Both the position numbers and the translations under genes were made by a program. Under the pieces are notes generated by a model that had not been told where the DNA came from, did no database searches, and saw nothing but the letters and a program-made list of their open reading frames with translations. A DNA stretch of 36,227 nt from Verrucomicrobiota bacterium (GTDB lineage: Bacteria > Verrucomicrobiota > Verrucomicrobiia > Limisphaerales > JADLHS01): assembly GCA_013140495.1 (NCBI GenBank), contig JABFSR010000032.1, positions 1 to 36,227 of the forward strand. Reading direction: 5' to 3'. Each line of letters starts with the position of its first letter. Position 1 is the stretch's first letter. Shown here piece after piece: positions 22,902-31,805 of this stretch.

Positions 22902-23830
22902 GCTACCGCCTGCCCCGCGGCGCCGAGCGTGGCGCATTTGGCTGCCACGAATGCGGCGAACTCCTCCATGTAAGTTTTACCGGGTTGCATGAAATCAAAT
23001 TCCTTCGGCGACTTCTGGAAGAACTCGCGATGGACACGCGTCCAGATCAACCGACCATCAGTGCCGATGTTGACCTTGGTGATGCCCGACGCGATCGCGC
23101 GTGGCAACTCACTCTCGGCCACCCCGCTGGCGGACGCGTCCAGTTTACCGCCAGCCGCGTTGATCCGTTCCACTTCCCGCACGGGCACTGCCGAGCCGCC
23201 GTGCAGCACCAGCGGATATCCCGGTAGCCGTTTCTGGATTTCTGCGAGACGATCAAAGTGCAAACCTTGTTTGCCGGAAAACTTGTAAGCCCCGTGACTC
23301 GTGCCAATGGCCACCGCGAGACTGTCGCACCCGGTGCGGCTGACGAATTCTTCGGCCTGCGCCGGGTCGGTCAGGATCGCTTCCTTGGCGTCCACGCTCA
23401 TCTCGTCTTCGATGCCCTGCAACAAACCCAGTTCGGCTTCCACGGCGATGCCTCGCGCGTGGGCCTGCTCCACAACGCGCCGCGTGATCGCCACGTTTTC
23501 CTCGAACGGATGATGCGACGCATCAATCATCACCGAGTTGTAATCGCCCGAGGCAATCGCCTCCGCGCAACTCGCCTCATCACCATGATCGTGATGGCAG
23601 GCAAAGACCACGCCGGGATAAATTCCCTCCGCGGCCTCCAACATCGCCGCCAGCATCCGGGGATGCGCATAATTCCGCATCACACGCGTGAACTGGACGA
23701 TGACCGGCGCTTGAGCCCGCTCCGCTCCGCGAAACAAGCCGTGGACCTGTTCCATGCTGGAAACATTGAAGGCGCCCAACGCATGGCGGCCATAAGCCGC
23801 TCGCAGAAGATCAATGGTGGCAAGGCGCAT
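22832..23830 (-). CDS. iolJ: Class II aldolase, IolJ-like, with repeat-encoded tail
   Basis: 332 residues of the zinc class II fructose-bisphosphate aldolase family. ALGAFNVSSMEQV at the N-terminus, CHHDHGDEA with zinc-binding histidines, EAELG, GTSHGAYKF, LHGGSAVP and KVNIGTDGR are all in order, so the active site is complete. In the iol operon the expected reaction is cleavage of 6-phospho-5-dehydro-2-deoxy-D-gluconate to dihydroxyacetone phosphate and malonate semialdehyde. The gene is probably the IolJ-type enzyme, though a general aldolase (FbaA) or tagatose type cannot be excluded. From about residue 308 the C-terminus (ASAILADVEPGFQPGG) is encoded by the hairpin repeat. Confidence 0.82.
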   Translation of the reverse strand: MRLATIDLLRAAYGRHALGAFNVSSMEQVHGLFRGAERAQAPVIVQFTRVMRNYAHPRMLAAMLEAAEGIYPGVVFACHHDHGDEASCAEAIASGDYNSVMIDASHHPFEENVAITRRVVEQAHARGIAVEAELGLLQGIEDEMSVDAKEAILTDPAQAEEFVSRTGCDSLAVAIGTSHGAYKFSGKQGLHFDRLAEIQKRLPGYPLVLHGGSAVPVREVERINAAGGKLDASASGVAESELPRAIASGITKVNIGTDGRLIWTRVHREFFQKSPKEFDFMQPGKTYMEEFAAFVAAKCATLGAAGQAVASAILADVEPGFQPGGKSQGHHE

Positions 23831-23930
23831 TCGGTCTGTTGCTGTTCACGTTAATGAAATCAAGTCTGCGGACGGCGGAAGCTGGTGACAAGACGATTTG
23901 CAGGATCGCCCGAAACTTCGCTTTCCGGTT

Positions 23931-24881
23931 TCATTTGCCCGTTGCTTTTGGCGGCTGGCTGCTGAGTTGGACAAGCGCCTCGCGGACGCGACCAACCTGT
24001 GTTGAGTCCAGCTTGAGAAAGCGGTCGCGTCCGTTCGCCTGAGGAGTGAAGCGCGTGAACCCGTCCACCTCCACCGTGACTGTCCCCGCCTCGGAGAGGC
24101 CAAAGAAGCCGCGATCCGGCAGCACGGCGTAGAGAGCGCTGGTCAGGTCCCAGGTCGGGCGTTCGTGCGGCGTGGGGCTGTAAAGCTGATACGCCTCGGC
24201 GAGCGGATGATGCGTCACGAAACGAAAATCGCGCTCGATGCTGACGGCAGGATACGGCAACGCGATGCCGATTTCGAAGCCGCTCCAGACAATCGGCGTG
24301 GGCCAGTCACGGGAAAGTTTTTGAGCGGCGGGAATATCCTTGTACACGTTGAACTCAGGATAGTGGTTGTTGTCGCCGATGGTCTGAAATGCGCCGGCCA
24401 TCACGGACAGCAATTTTACCTTTTGCTTTATCAGGTCGCGTCCTTTCAGCGAGGAAAGATCGTCGCCTGGCGTATCGAGCAGCGCGGCAAAATTGGAAAA
24501 GTAACCCACCTGCACCATCACAACGCTGCCGTCCGGTTGAGCGACGAGCAACTGTCGGAGCAGGCGCAATGAATCCGGAGCGTCACTGCTGCGCTTAAGG
24601 TCATGTGGATACCGCAGCCGTTCACCGTCCCGCGCGTCCGCCAGCAACAGAAACTTGCTGGCATCCGTCTCCGGTTTGGCGCGGATGAAACCAATGGGCA
24701 GATTGGGCCGGCCATAAAAGGTGTTGACGGCATCCACATAAGGGCCGGCCAGTTCGTCGCTACGTGTGATGGTAACGCCCAGCAATTCACAAGCGCCACG
24801 ATCCGCCAGCGCGTGCAGCAGGCCAAGGGCAAGGGCGTCGTCCACGTCGTTTCCGATGTCCGTGTCGAAAATGATTTTCAC
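23931..24881 (-). CDS. Nucleoside hydrolase-like protein
   Basis: From the GTG at 24881 the protein has 316 residues. DTDIGNDVDDALAL (from residue 6) is the calcium-binding signature of inosine-uridine nucleoside hydrolases, and later segments (VQVGYFSNFAALLD, GDNNHYPEFNVYKDIPAA, WSGFEIG) agree. The predicted reaction is hydrolysis of a ribosyl bond to give ribose and a base. Upstream, in frame and without a stop, lies a signal-peptide-like stretch (HIAAIVTLCAALPVCAADA), but no ATG, GTG or TTG starts it. The protein is therefore either cytoplasmic from the GTG or exported from an unusual start near 24971. It is the first gene of the group leading into the iol operon, 100 bases from the aldolase; its link to inositol is unclear. 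Confidence 0.82.
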   Translation of the reverse strand: MKIIFDTDIGNDVDDALALGLLHALADRGACELLGVTITRSDELAGPYVDAVNTFYGRPNLPIGFIRAKPETDASKFLLLADARDGERLRYPHDLKRSSDAPDSLRLLRQLLVAQPDGSVVMVQVGYFSNFAALLDTPGDDLSSLKGRDLIKQKVKLLSVMAGAFQTIGDNNHYPEFNVYKDIPAAQKLSRDWPTPIVWSGFEIGIALPYPAVSIERDFRFVTHHPLAEAYQLYSPTPHERPTWDLTSALYAVLPDRGFFGLSEAGTVTVEVDGFTRFTPQANGRDRFLKLDSTQVGRVREALVQLSSQPPKATGK

Positions 24882-25466
24882 CGGCGGCGGCGAGGAGGCG
24901 TCTGCTGCGCAGACTGGCAGTGCGGCACATAGGGTGACGATGGCGGCAATGTGTTGGAGATGGTTTATGGTCTTGATGATGTTCTCCGTTCCTGTTGTTC
25001 AGGGTAGCCGCGCATTCGGCAAACACTTCCATTACCTTGTGCCACGAACGCCCGCATCCCCGAGATTTCCAGTTGAGTTTCGATCCAGCATTCTTCTGCA
25101 CCAACTGCCACAGCTTTGGCAAGCACATAGCGACTCGCGCCGTCTCAAAGGAGAGGCTCAATGCAGGTGTGATGAAAGTCGGGTGAGAATTCCCCGAAAC
25201 AAAGTTCGCGCATTGAACTCCTGAACCGGGGCGTGATGCCTGGGAGCGCTGGCGTTAAAACTTTGGCGGAGTGCGCCCGTCCCGGGCGCAGCAAGGCCCG
25301 TACGCTTGACGGTGTAGAGGATTTCAACGGCTTAATTGCGTTCGACGCAGCTGTGGCCGGGGACGGCCACACTCCAAACCTTACCGCATTGAAGGGTACC
25401 CCTCAAAGCGGCGCGATGAAATTGAAACCTGACAGATGGGTTATGCTTGGTGTAAAAAGATGAAAC
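24882..25466. other. Intergenic region upstream of the iol group and of the PSD1 gene
   Basis: 585 bases between divergent genes. The part next to the nucleoside hydrolase (about 24882-24975, minus) encodes a signal-peptide-like leader. The middle (about 25010-25230) has no recognised gene; a minus-strand open frame there looks random. The bipartite hairpin element occupies 25268-25375. Promoters for both directions must lie here, but I could not identify convincing -35/-10 boxes. Confidence 0.5.
25268..25375 (+). repeat. Bipartite hairpin element, copy B (108 bp)
   Basis: Begins GGAG, then a perfect hairpin TGCGCCCG-TCC-CGGGCGCA at 25272-25290, a variable middle, then a perfect hairpin GTGGCCG-GGGA-CGGCCAC at 25353-25370, and ends ACTCC. 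It matches copy A at 3829-3935 at both ends and in overall length but not in the middle. It lies about 90 bases before the PSD1 gene. Confidence 0.8.
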
Positions 25467-28400
25467 ATGAAAGCATCGTCCAACGTCCGCGCGCATCGTT
25501 GCGTGTTTCGATTTGGATGGCTTCACCTTCTTGTTGTCGCGCTCGGAGTCGGGAGTTCCGCCGCGGAAACTTCCGGCCCATTTACGCCCAAGCAGCTTGA
25601 GTTCTTCGAGCAACGCATCCGTCCCGCACTGATCAACGAGTGTTATGAGTGTCACGGTGCGAAGAAACAAAAAGGCGGGCTGCGCGTGGATTTCCGCGAG
25701 GGGCTGCTCAAGGGTGGCGATTCCGGCCCTGCGCTCATCGCCGGCGATGCAAAAAAGAGCCTGCTGATCCAGGCGATCAACCATGAAACTCCCGATGCGG
25801 AAATGCCAAAAAGCCGCCCCAAACTCGCGGAACACGTCATCGCGGACTTCGTGGCATGGGTAAATCAAGGCGCACCCGATCCGCGCGACCAACCGCCAGC
25901 GGAATCCGTTACAAACGACGCGATCTGGGACGCGAAAGTCAAAGCCAGCAAGAGTTGGTGGAGTTTCAAACCGGTGCAAAATCCAGTCGTGCCCACGGTG
26001 AAGAACGCTCTGTGGTCGTCCACTTCCATTGATCCATTTATTATCGCAAAGATTGAGCAGGAAGGCCACAAACCCGCTCCTCGCGCTGACAAACGCACCT
26101 TGATCCGGCGTGCGACGTTCGACCTCACCGGCCTTCCTCCGACTCCTGAGGAGATGGATGCTTTCGCCGTGGACAATTCCACGAACGCCTTTGCCAGGGT
26201 GGTTGAGCGCCTTCTGAGTTCCCGCCAATACGGCGAACGGTGGGGACGACATTGGCTGGACATTGTGCGCTACGCCGACACAGCGGGTGATACCGCGGAT
26301 TACCCGGTGGGCCTTGCGTGGCGCTATCGAAACTACGTAATTGATGCCTTCAACGCGGACAAACCTTACGACGAATTTTTGCGTGAACAGATCGCCGGCG
26401 ACATCCTGGCGGAGCAAGGACCGCGCGAACGGTTCGCCGAACGGGTAACAGCCACCGGATTCCTCGCGATCTCGCGGCGCTTCGGATTTGATTCAGAAAA
26501 CTACCACCACCTGACCATCCAGGACACACTGGACACGCTCGGGCAAACCGTTCTCGGCCTGAGCATGGGATGCGCGCGTTGTCATGATCACAAATTCGAC
26601 CCGGTTTCGATGAAGGATTACTACGCGCTCTACGGCATCTTCGCGAGCAGCCGCTACGCGTTTCCCGGCTCGGAGCAAAAGGGAAAATTGCGGGCAATGG
26701 TGCCACTGTTGCCACCGCAGGAGTCGCAACCGAAATGGCGCGACTACGACCAGCACGTCGCAATGCTATCAGAACGGATCGCCCGGCAAAAACAGCCGGT
26801 GCCTTCGGCTGTGTTTCGCTCGCTCCACGATCCGGATGGTGATTTTGAAATTCAAAAGGATGCCGCCGGTGGGAGTTATGGGGTGATCGTCCCGCCGTGG
26901 CTTTGCGAGGGGAGGTTGAGCGTCACGACCGCTGCCCAGAGTCCGTTTAAGAATCTCTACCCGGCTGGCAAATTCGGCGTCAACATTGCCGCCGGGGACA
27001 AGGACTATCGGCTCGAGCAATCTCTGTATCCATTACGCATCCGCGACACTTGCCGGGTGCTTCACGTGAATTTGGATTTTCGCCCTGCAACACCCGGCGA
27101 AGGAACGAACGGAGCGCACCGATTCTGGATCGGGGCACGCGAGGATTCTCCGGCGGTTGAATTGCTGATTTCCACGGAGTCAGTTTTTGCACGAGTGGGA
27201 ACGCAGACGAAACAGCTTGCCGCATTGAGTCCACATGAATGGCACAACCTGCAACTGACACTGGACCTGGACAGTCGCACTTTTTCCGGCAGCGTCGGCA
27301 GGCCGGAAAGCAGGACCACTTTCGCCAACCAACCATTCACGCATGGTTGGTCAGGGAAGATTGACCATGTCGTCCTGGATTCCCAAGCAAAGGTTGGCGC
27401 GGTGCTGCCGGTCCTGGAGATTGATAACTTCGGCGTACAGCCAGAAACCATCGCGCCGGTTTCGAGCACATTGCCAGCCCTCGTATCCACGCCCGGCCAG
27501 GCAGACCCGGTGGCGCTCGACGCAGAGCTTCAGAAGTTGGTTGGACTGGACGGCGGTCTCGAGTGGCAGACGGACGGCGCTCCACCAGCCAAACCATGGA
27601 ATCCAGGACCGAACAGCGTGGTGAAGGTTTCCGCCGCCGCACAAAGTCCTTATCGCAACATTTTCCCGGCCGGCAAGCTTGGCGTTCAGATGCCCAATCG
27701 CGGCGAGTACGATGGCTTCGGCATGACGCTCAACAGGAAATGGTCGGCGGCCAGCAATGAAGTCATGCATGTGGCTTTTGACTTTCGCTGCGGAAATCAG
27801 GATGCGGGCGGAGAAGGTTCCTGGCGTTACTACGTCGGTCACGGCGCTGGCAATTCGGCTGCTGTGGAATTGCACTTCAACGGTAGCGAAGTATTTTCCC
27901 GCTCGGGCGACTCTTACAATTCTGTTGCCAGATTGCGACCCGGCGAATGGCATCAAGTGCAACTCAAGTTGAACCTGAAGGAAAAAACCTACACCGGCAC
28001 CGTGGCGACACCGACCGGAAGCGCCCGTCTCACGGGCACATTTGCCACGGGTTGGGATGGCACGATTGATTACACGTTCATTGACAGCTACGGTCATCAT
28101 CCGGGAGTTCGACCGGCATTGGACGCGGATAATTTTGGTTTTCAAGAATCGCCGTTCCCAAAGTTGGATGCCCTCGCTCTGACAGAGACCGAAGCTGAAC
28201 AAGAATCCCGCCGCGCTCGTGTGGCAGACTTGCGGAAACAACTTGCCTCGCTCAGCGAGGAGGTGAAGCGTTTCACCAAAGAACTTACCACGCTGCTTGT
28301 GGAAGGACCGTGCGACATGACCTACGGCGTGGTGGAAGGAACTCCACATAACGCGCGCCTCCAAATGCGCGGCGAACCTGACCGCCCCGGCGCAGAAATC

Positions 28401-29315
28401 CCGCGCGGTTTCATCAAGGCACTCGACGGAGGCGCGTTGCCGGATGACACCGCAGGCAGCGGGCGGCTCGAACTCGCGCGCTGGCTCACCCGGCCGGAAA
28501 ATCCGCTCACCGCCCGCGTCATGGTCAACCGCCTCTGGCAATATCATTTCGGCCACGGACTCGTCGCAACGCCCAACGATTTTGGTGTGCGCGGCCAGCA
28601 GCCGACCCATCCGGAACTGCTTGATCATCTGGCCTCGCGGTTTGTTCAGAGCGGCTGGTCCGTGAAGGCAATGCACCGTTTGATCATGTTGAGTTCAACC
28701 TATCAGCAGGCGAACCAACCCGGCGATGGCACATCGCATTCTGATTATTCCGCATTCACACGCCGCCGGCTCGACGCCGAGGAAATCCGGGACTCCATTC
28801 TCGCCATCAGTGGTGAACTGAACACATCCCCCGCCACTGGCCATCCCTTTCCTTCGCCAGTGACATCCGCCTATTCGCAACATGGCCCGTTCAGCGCCGC
28901 CTACGACAATGACAGGCGGAGTGTTTATCTGATGACGCAGCGCATCAAACGCCACCCTTTTCTGGCCCTCTTTGACGGACCGGATCCAAACGCCAGCACT
29001 GCTGATCGCCGCACCACCACCGTGCCGACGCAGGCGCTCTATTTCCTCAACTCACCATTCCTCCACGAGAAAGCCGCCAAGTGCGCCAGCCGTTTGCGTT
29101 TGGCGTGCGGGGATGAATCACAACGAATTGAAATGGCCTGGCGACTCACGACGGGACGCACGCCAACTGAATCCGAGCGCTCCGAGGCGGCGGAATTTCT
29201 GAGCGCCTATCGCGCCGAACTTGTTGCCGCCGGACAGGCCGATGCTGAACCCGGCGCTTTGGCGGCCTACGTCCGCTCCCTTTTCACGAGCAACGAGTTT
29301 CTTCATCTGGACTGA
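25467..29315 (+). CDS. PSD1-type cytochrome c / DUF1549 / DUF1553 protein with two LamG-like domains
   Basis: 1282 residues. Signal peptide to about residue 34. A planctomycete-type cytochrome c domain with CYECH at 59-63 binds heme c. DUF1549 covers about 190-410 and holds a second CxxCH (CARCH, Cys369). Two related beta-sandwich modules of about 170 residues follow, near 485-658 and 717-892, each starting AQSPxxNxxPAGKxGV and ending DNFGxQ; they resemble LamG/concanavalin-like sugar-binding domains. A helical linker (about 905-945) leads to DUF1553 (about 970-1240; RLELARWLTRPENPLTARVMVNRLWQ-type motif). The protein is exported and probably part of a carbohydrate-degrading or oxidising complex. 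It is followed after nine bases by a DUF1501 gene, the standard pairing in this phylum. Confidence 0.92.
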   Translation: MKASSNVRAHRCVFRFGWLHLLVVALGVGSSAAETSGPFTPKQLEFFEQRIRPALINECYECHGAKKQKGGLRVDFREGLLKGGDSGPALIAGDAKKSLLIQAINHETPDAEMPKSRPKLAEHVIADFVAWVNQGAPDPRDQPPAESVTNDAIWDAKVKASKSWWSFKPVQNPVVPTVKNALWSSTSIDPFIIAKIEQEGHKPAPRADKRTLIRRATFDLTGLPPTPEEMDAFAVDNSTNAFARVVERLLSSRQYGERWGRHWLDIVRYADTAGDTADYPVGLAWRYRNYVIDAFNADKPYDEFLREQIAGDILAEQGPRERFAERVTATGFLAISRRFGFDSENYHHLTIQDTLDTLGQTVLGLSMGCARCHDHKFDPVSMKDYYALYGIFASSRYAFPGSEQKGKLRAMVPLLPPQESQPKWRDYDQHVAMLSERIARQKQPVPSAVFRSLHDPDGDFEIQKDAAGGSYGVIVPPWLCEGRLSVTTAAQSPFKNLYPAGKFGVNIAAGDKDYRLEQSLYPLRIRDTCRVLHVNLDFRPATPGEGTNGAHRFWIGAREDSPAVELLISTESVFARVGTQTKQLAALSPHEWHNLQLTLDLDSRTFSGSVGRPESRTTFANQPFTHGWSGKIDHVVLDSQAKVGAVLPVLEIDNFGVQPETIAPVSSTLPALVSTPGQADPVALDAELQKLVGLDGGLEWQTDGAPPAKPWNPGPNSVVKVSAAAQSPYRNIFPAGKLGVQMPNRGEYDGFGMTLNRKWSAASNEVMHVAFDFRCGNQDAGGEGSWRYYVGHGAGNSAAVELHFNGSEVFSRSGDSYNSVARLRPGEWHQVQLKLNLKEKTYTGTVATPTGSARLTGTFATGWDGTIDYTFIDSYGHHPGVRPALDADNFGFQESPFPKLDALALTETEAEQESRRARVADLRKQLASLSEEVKRFTKELTTLLVEGPCDMTYGVVEGTPHNARLQMRGEPDRPGAEIPRGFIKALDGGALPDDTAGSGRLELARWLTRPENPLTARVMVNRLWQYHFGHGLVATPNDFGVRGQQPTHPELLDHLASRFVQSGWSVKAMHRLIMLSSTYQQANQPGDGTSHSDYSAFTRRRLDAEEIRDSILAISGELNTSPATGHPFPSPVTSAYSQHGPFSAAYDNDRRSVYLMTQRIKRHPFLALFDGPDPNASTADRRTTTVPTQALYFLNSPFLHEKAAKCASRLRLACGDESQRIEMAWRLTTGRTPTESERSEAAEFLSAYRAELVAAGQADAEPGALAAYVRSLFTSNEFLHLD

Positions 29316-29324
29316 AATCACCGC

Positions 29325-30740
29325 ATGAAACCTGACTGCACATTCGATTTCTCCCGCCGCGGATTCCTGCGCTCCATGGTGGGCGGCTCGATACTCCTGC
29401 CCAACCTCCTCACCCAATTGCTGGCCGACGAAGCCGCGCCTGCCCGCAGCAATGATTCCTTGTCCCCCAGGCCGCCGCACTTTCCGCCCAAAGCCAAACG
29501 CGTGATCTTTCTCTACATGAGCGGCGGGGTTTCGCACGTGGACTCATTCGACCCGAAACCCAAACTCTTCGCCGATGTGGGGAAGACAACCTCCGTCAAC
29601 GAGTACCAAGGTCGCAAAGGAGACTACAAAATGTTTCTCAAGCGACCGCAGTGGGAATTCGCCCCGCACGGGAAGTCCGGCATCGAAGTCAGCACGCTGT
29701 TTCCAAATATCGCAGGTTGCGTGGATGACCTTTGCGTGATCCGCTCGATGAAATCGGACCACACCAACCACTACGAAGCCACTCTCGGGATGCACACGGG
29801 CTCGTTCACCTTTGCCCGACCGAGCATTGGCTCCTGGGTCAGCTACGGGCTGGGAACGGTGAACCGAAACCTGCCGTCCTTCGTGGTCATCGCACCGAAA
29901 TCTCCCTATGCCGGCGGCCAGGTGTGGGGAAGCGATTTCCTGCCCGGCGCGCATCAAGGAACACTCGTGGTGCCCGGCGCAGAACCCATCGCCAACGTCC
30001 AGCGTCGCACCGCCACCCAAAAGTTGCAGGAATTGGAACTCGGATTGATGGCGCGCATGAATCAGCGACATCTCGCGAGCCGATCCGACGACCCGCTCCT
30101 ACAAGCGCGCATCCAATCGTTTGAAACTGCCTTTGGCATGCAGATGGAAGTGCCGCACGTTTTTGACCTCGCCAAGGAAAGTGATGCCACGCTGAATCTC
30201 TACGGCCTCAAGCGAGGCCAGACCAGCGGCTTCGGCTGGCAATGCCTGATGGCCCGCCGGCTCGTGGAGCAAGGCGTGCGGTTTGTGGAGCTGATTGATT
30301 CCGGCTCGTCCGATAACTGGGATGCCCACGGCGACATGCTTACCCACACACCCCTGGCGAAGAACGTGGACCAGGCCATCGCCGGTCTGCTCCGCGACCT
30401 GAAACAACGCGGCATGCTGGACGACACGCTGGTAGTCTGGACGACGGAATTCGGCCGCACACCGTTTGTAGAAGCGGAAAAGGCGGCAGGCCGCGAACAT
30501 CATCACTGGGCCTTTTCCTCCTGGCTCGCCGGTGCCGGTGTGAAGCCGGGAATCGTTTACGGTGAGTCTGACGAATACGGCATCAACGTCGGCAAGGATC
30601 CGGTCCACGTCCATGATTTCCACGCCACAATCCTGCATCTCCTGGGCTTTGATCATGAGCGCCTGACCTACCGTCACACCGGGCGCGACTACCGCCTCAC
30701 TGATGTCCACGGCAATGTTGTGAAGGGCATCCTGTCGTAA
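29325..30740 (+). CDS. DUF1501 family protein (sulfatase-like fold)
   Basis: 471 residues. The N-terminus CTFDFSRRGFLRSMVGG (residues 4-20) is a Tat signal with the twin-arginine motif SRRGFLR. The body shows DUF1501 hallmarks: VIFLYMSGGVSHVDSFDPKP, MKSDHTNHYEA, GSWVSYGLGT, VVWTTEFGRTPF, REHHHWAFSSWLAGAG and DVHDFHATILHLLG near the end, which line up with the metal-binding histidines and aspartates of alkaline-phosphatase/sulfatase-like folds. The enzyme is thus expected to fold in the cytoplasm, take up metal and be exported. It is co-transcribed with the upstream PSD1 gene. The substrate is unknown for the whole family. Confidence 0.93.
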   Translation: MKPDCTFDFSRRGFLRSMVGGSILLPNLLTQLLADEAAPARSNDSLSPRPPHFPPKAKRVIFLYMSGGVSHVDSFDPKPKLFADVGKTTSVNEYQGRKGDYKMFLKRPQWEFAPHGKSGIEVSTLFPNIAGCVDDLCVIRSMKSDHTNHYEATLGMHTGSFTFARPSIGSWVSYGLGTVNRNLPSFVVIAPKSPYAGGQVWGSDFLPGAHQGTLVVPGAEPIANVQRRTATQKLQELELGLMARMNQRHLASRSDDPLLQARIQSFETAFGMQMEVPHVFDLAKESDATLNLYGLKRGQTSGFGWQCLMARRLVEQGVRFVELIDSGSSDNWDAHGDMLTHTPLAKNVDQAIAGLLRDLKQRGMLDDTLVVWTTEFGRTPFVEAEKAAGREHHHWAFSSWLAGAGVKPGIVYGESDEYGINVGKDPVHVHDFHATILHLLGFDHERLTYRHTGRDYRLTDVHGNVVKGILS

Positions 30741-30779
30741 GCCGGAACAAGCGATACAGGCCCGGCCCGGCAATAGTGC

Positions 30780-31796
30780 TTACGGCCTCTTTGCAGTCAC
30801 GTCCGTCCGTCCCATCAGCCGCATCCAAAGCGGAAACGTGTTTCCAGCAGCCCGCTGTCGCCAGGCATCAGCAAGCACTGCGAGCACAATCACTGCGCCT
30901 GTCACCAAACGCTTCACAGGTTCGGAGGCACCGACCTGCGCGAGACCGGCTTCCAGCGTGGCAATGATGAGCACTCCGAAAAACGTGTTGATGACCGAAC
31001 CGCGACCGCCGAGCAAACTTGTGCCGCCGATCACGGCGGCCGCGATTGCAGAGAGTTCGAGGCCAGCTCCGGCGTTGGGATCCGATGCACCCAGCCGTGA
31101 CGTGTAACAAACCGCTCCCAACCCCGCCGCCGCGCCGGTCAACGCGTAGGCCGTAAGCTTGATGGGGCGGGGATCAATGCCTGAATGGCGCGTGGCTGTT
31201 TCATTCGAGCCGGTGGCAAACATCCAGCGCCCCAGCACGGAACCGCTCAAGAGCATTTGCGCCAACGCCACCACCAAAAGCGCGAGCAGAAATGAGCCAG
31301 ACAATCCGGTGCCTCCCAGCGGACGCTCAAGGCCCTCGACGGCTGCGCCGAGATATTTTGTCTGGGAATTGGTGACGAGATACGCCGCGCCGCGCGCCAT
31401 TTCCATCATGCCGAGTGTGACAATAAATGGCGGCACCTTTAGTCCGACGATGAGTGAGCCGTTTGCAAGTCCTGCGATCAAGCCGACCCCGACGGCAAGC
31501 GCTGCGCAGACCGCGAAAGGCCAGTGCCAGTTCACCAGCGCCACACCCAGCATCGCGCCCGAAAGCCCGAGCACCGATCCGATGGACAAGTCAATTCCGC
31601 CGACGATAAGAACCAGCGTCATGCCGGTGGCAGCGAGCGCCAGTGTCGGAATGCGGTTTGCGATGGCGCCAAACGTGGTGGCCGTGAGGAAACGTCCACT
31701 CAACGAACCAAACAACAGCACCAGCGCCACGAGTATCAGCGCGAGCGCCACATACTCACGAATCCAGGTAGCTTTTCCCATGAGATGAAAATTCAA
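30780..31796 (-). CDS. Ribose-type ABC transporter permease
   Basis: 338 residues with eight to ten membrane segments. The hallmark GGIDLSIGSVLGLSGAM (about residue 65) and the C-terminal GASDPNAGAGLELSAIAAAVIGGTSLLGGRGSV belong to the RbsC/BPD_transp_2 family. It would form the inner-membrane channel of a sugar or polyol importer. It begins nine bases after the PVC cytochrome gene and so belongs to the operon started by the binding lipoprotein at 35521. The ATPase (RbsA type) that such a system needs is absent. The PSD1/DUF1501 operon converges on it from the left with only 39 bases between. Confidence 0.92.
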   Translation of the reverse strand: MNFHLMGKATWIREYVALALILVALVLLFGSLSGRFLTATTFGAIANRIPTLALAATGMTLVLIVGGIDLSIGSVLGLSGAMLGVALVNWHWPFAVCAALAVGVGLIAGLANGSLIVGLKVPPFIVTLGMMEMARGAAYLVTNSQTKYLGAAVEGLERPLGGTGLSGSFLLALLVVALAQMLLSGSVLGRWMFATGSNETATRHSGIDPRPIKLTAYALTGAAAGLGAVCYTSRLGASDPNAGAGLELSAIAAAVIGGTSLLGGRGSVINTFFGVLIIATLEAGLAQVGASEPVKRLVTGAVIVLAVLADAWRQRAAGNTFPLWMRLMGRTDVTAKRP

Positions 31797-31805
31797 CGAA
31801 CCAGT

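Noticed and set aside
24990..25230. Possible gene on the minus strand upstream of the nucleoside hydrolase
   Set aside because: Runs such as AKAVAVGAEECWIET look protein-like but there is no consistent start, ribosome site or known family, and the frame ends in a stop before the leader.
25332..26417. 361-codon open frame on the minus strand, opposite the start of the PSD1 gene and its leader
   Set aside because: It reads through the hairpin element and the opposite strand of a conserved cytochrome domain; no family resemblance.
27351..28676. 441-codon open frame on the minus strand opposite the PSD1 gene
   Set aside because: Shadow of a well-supported long gene; composition is arginine- and histidine-rich without motifs.
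30741..30779. GC-rich gap between convergent DUF1501 and permease genes as a terminator
   Set aside because: No convincing stem with a T tail could be drawn on either strand.
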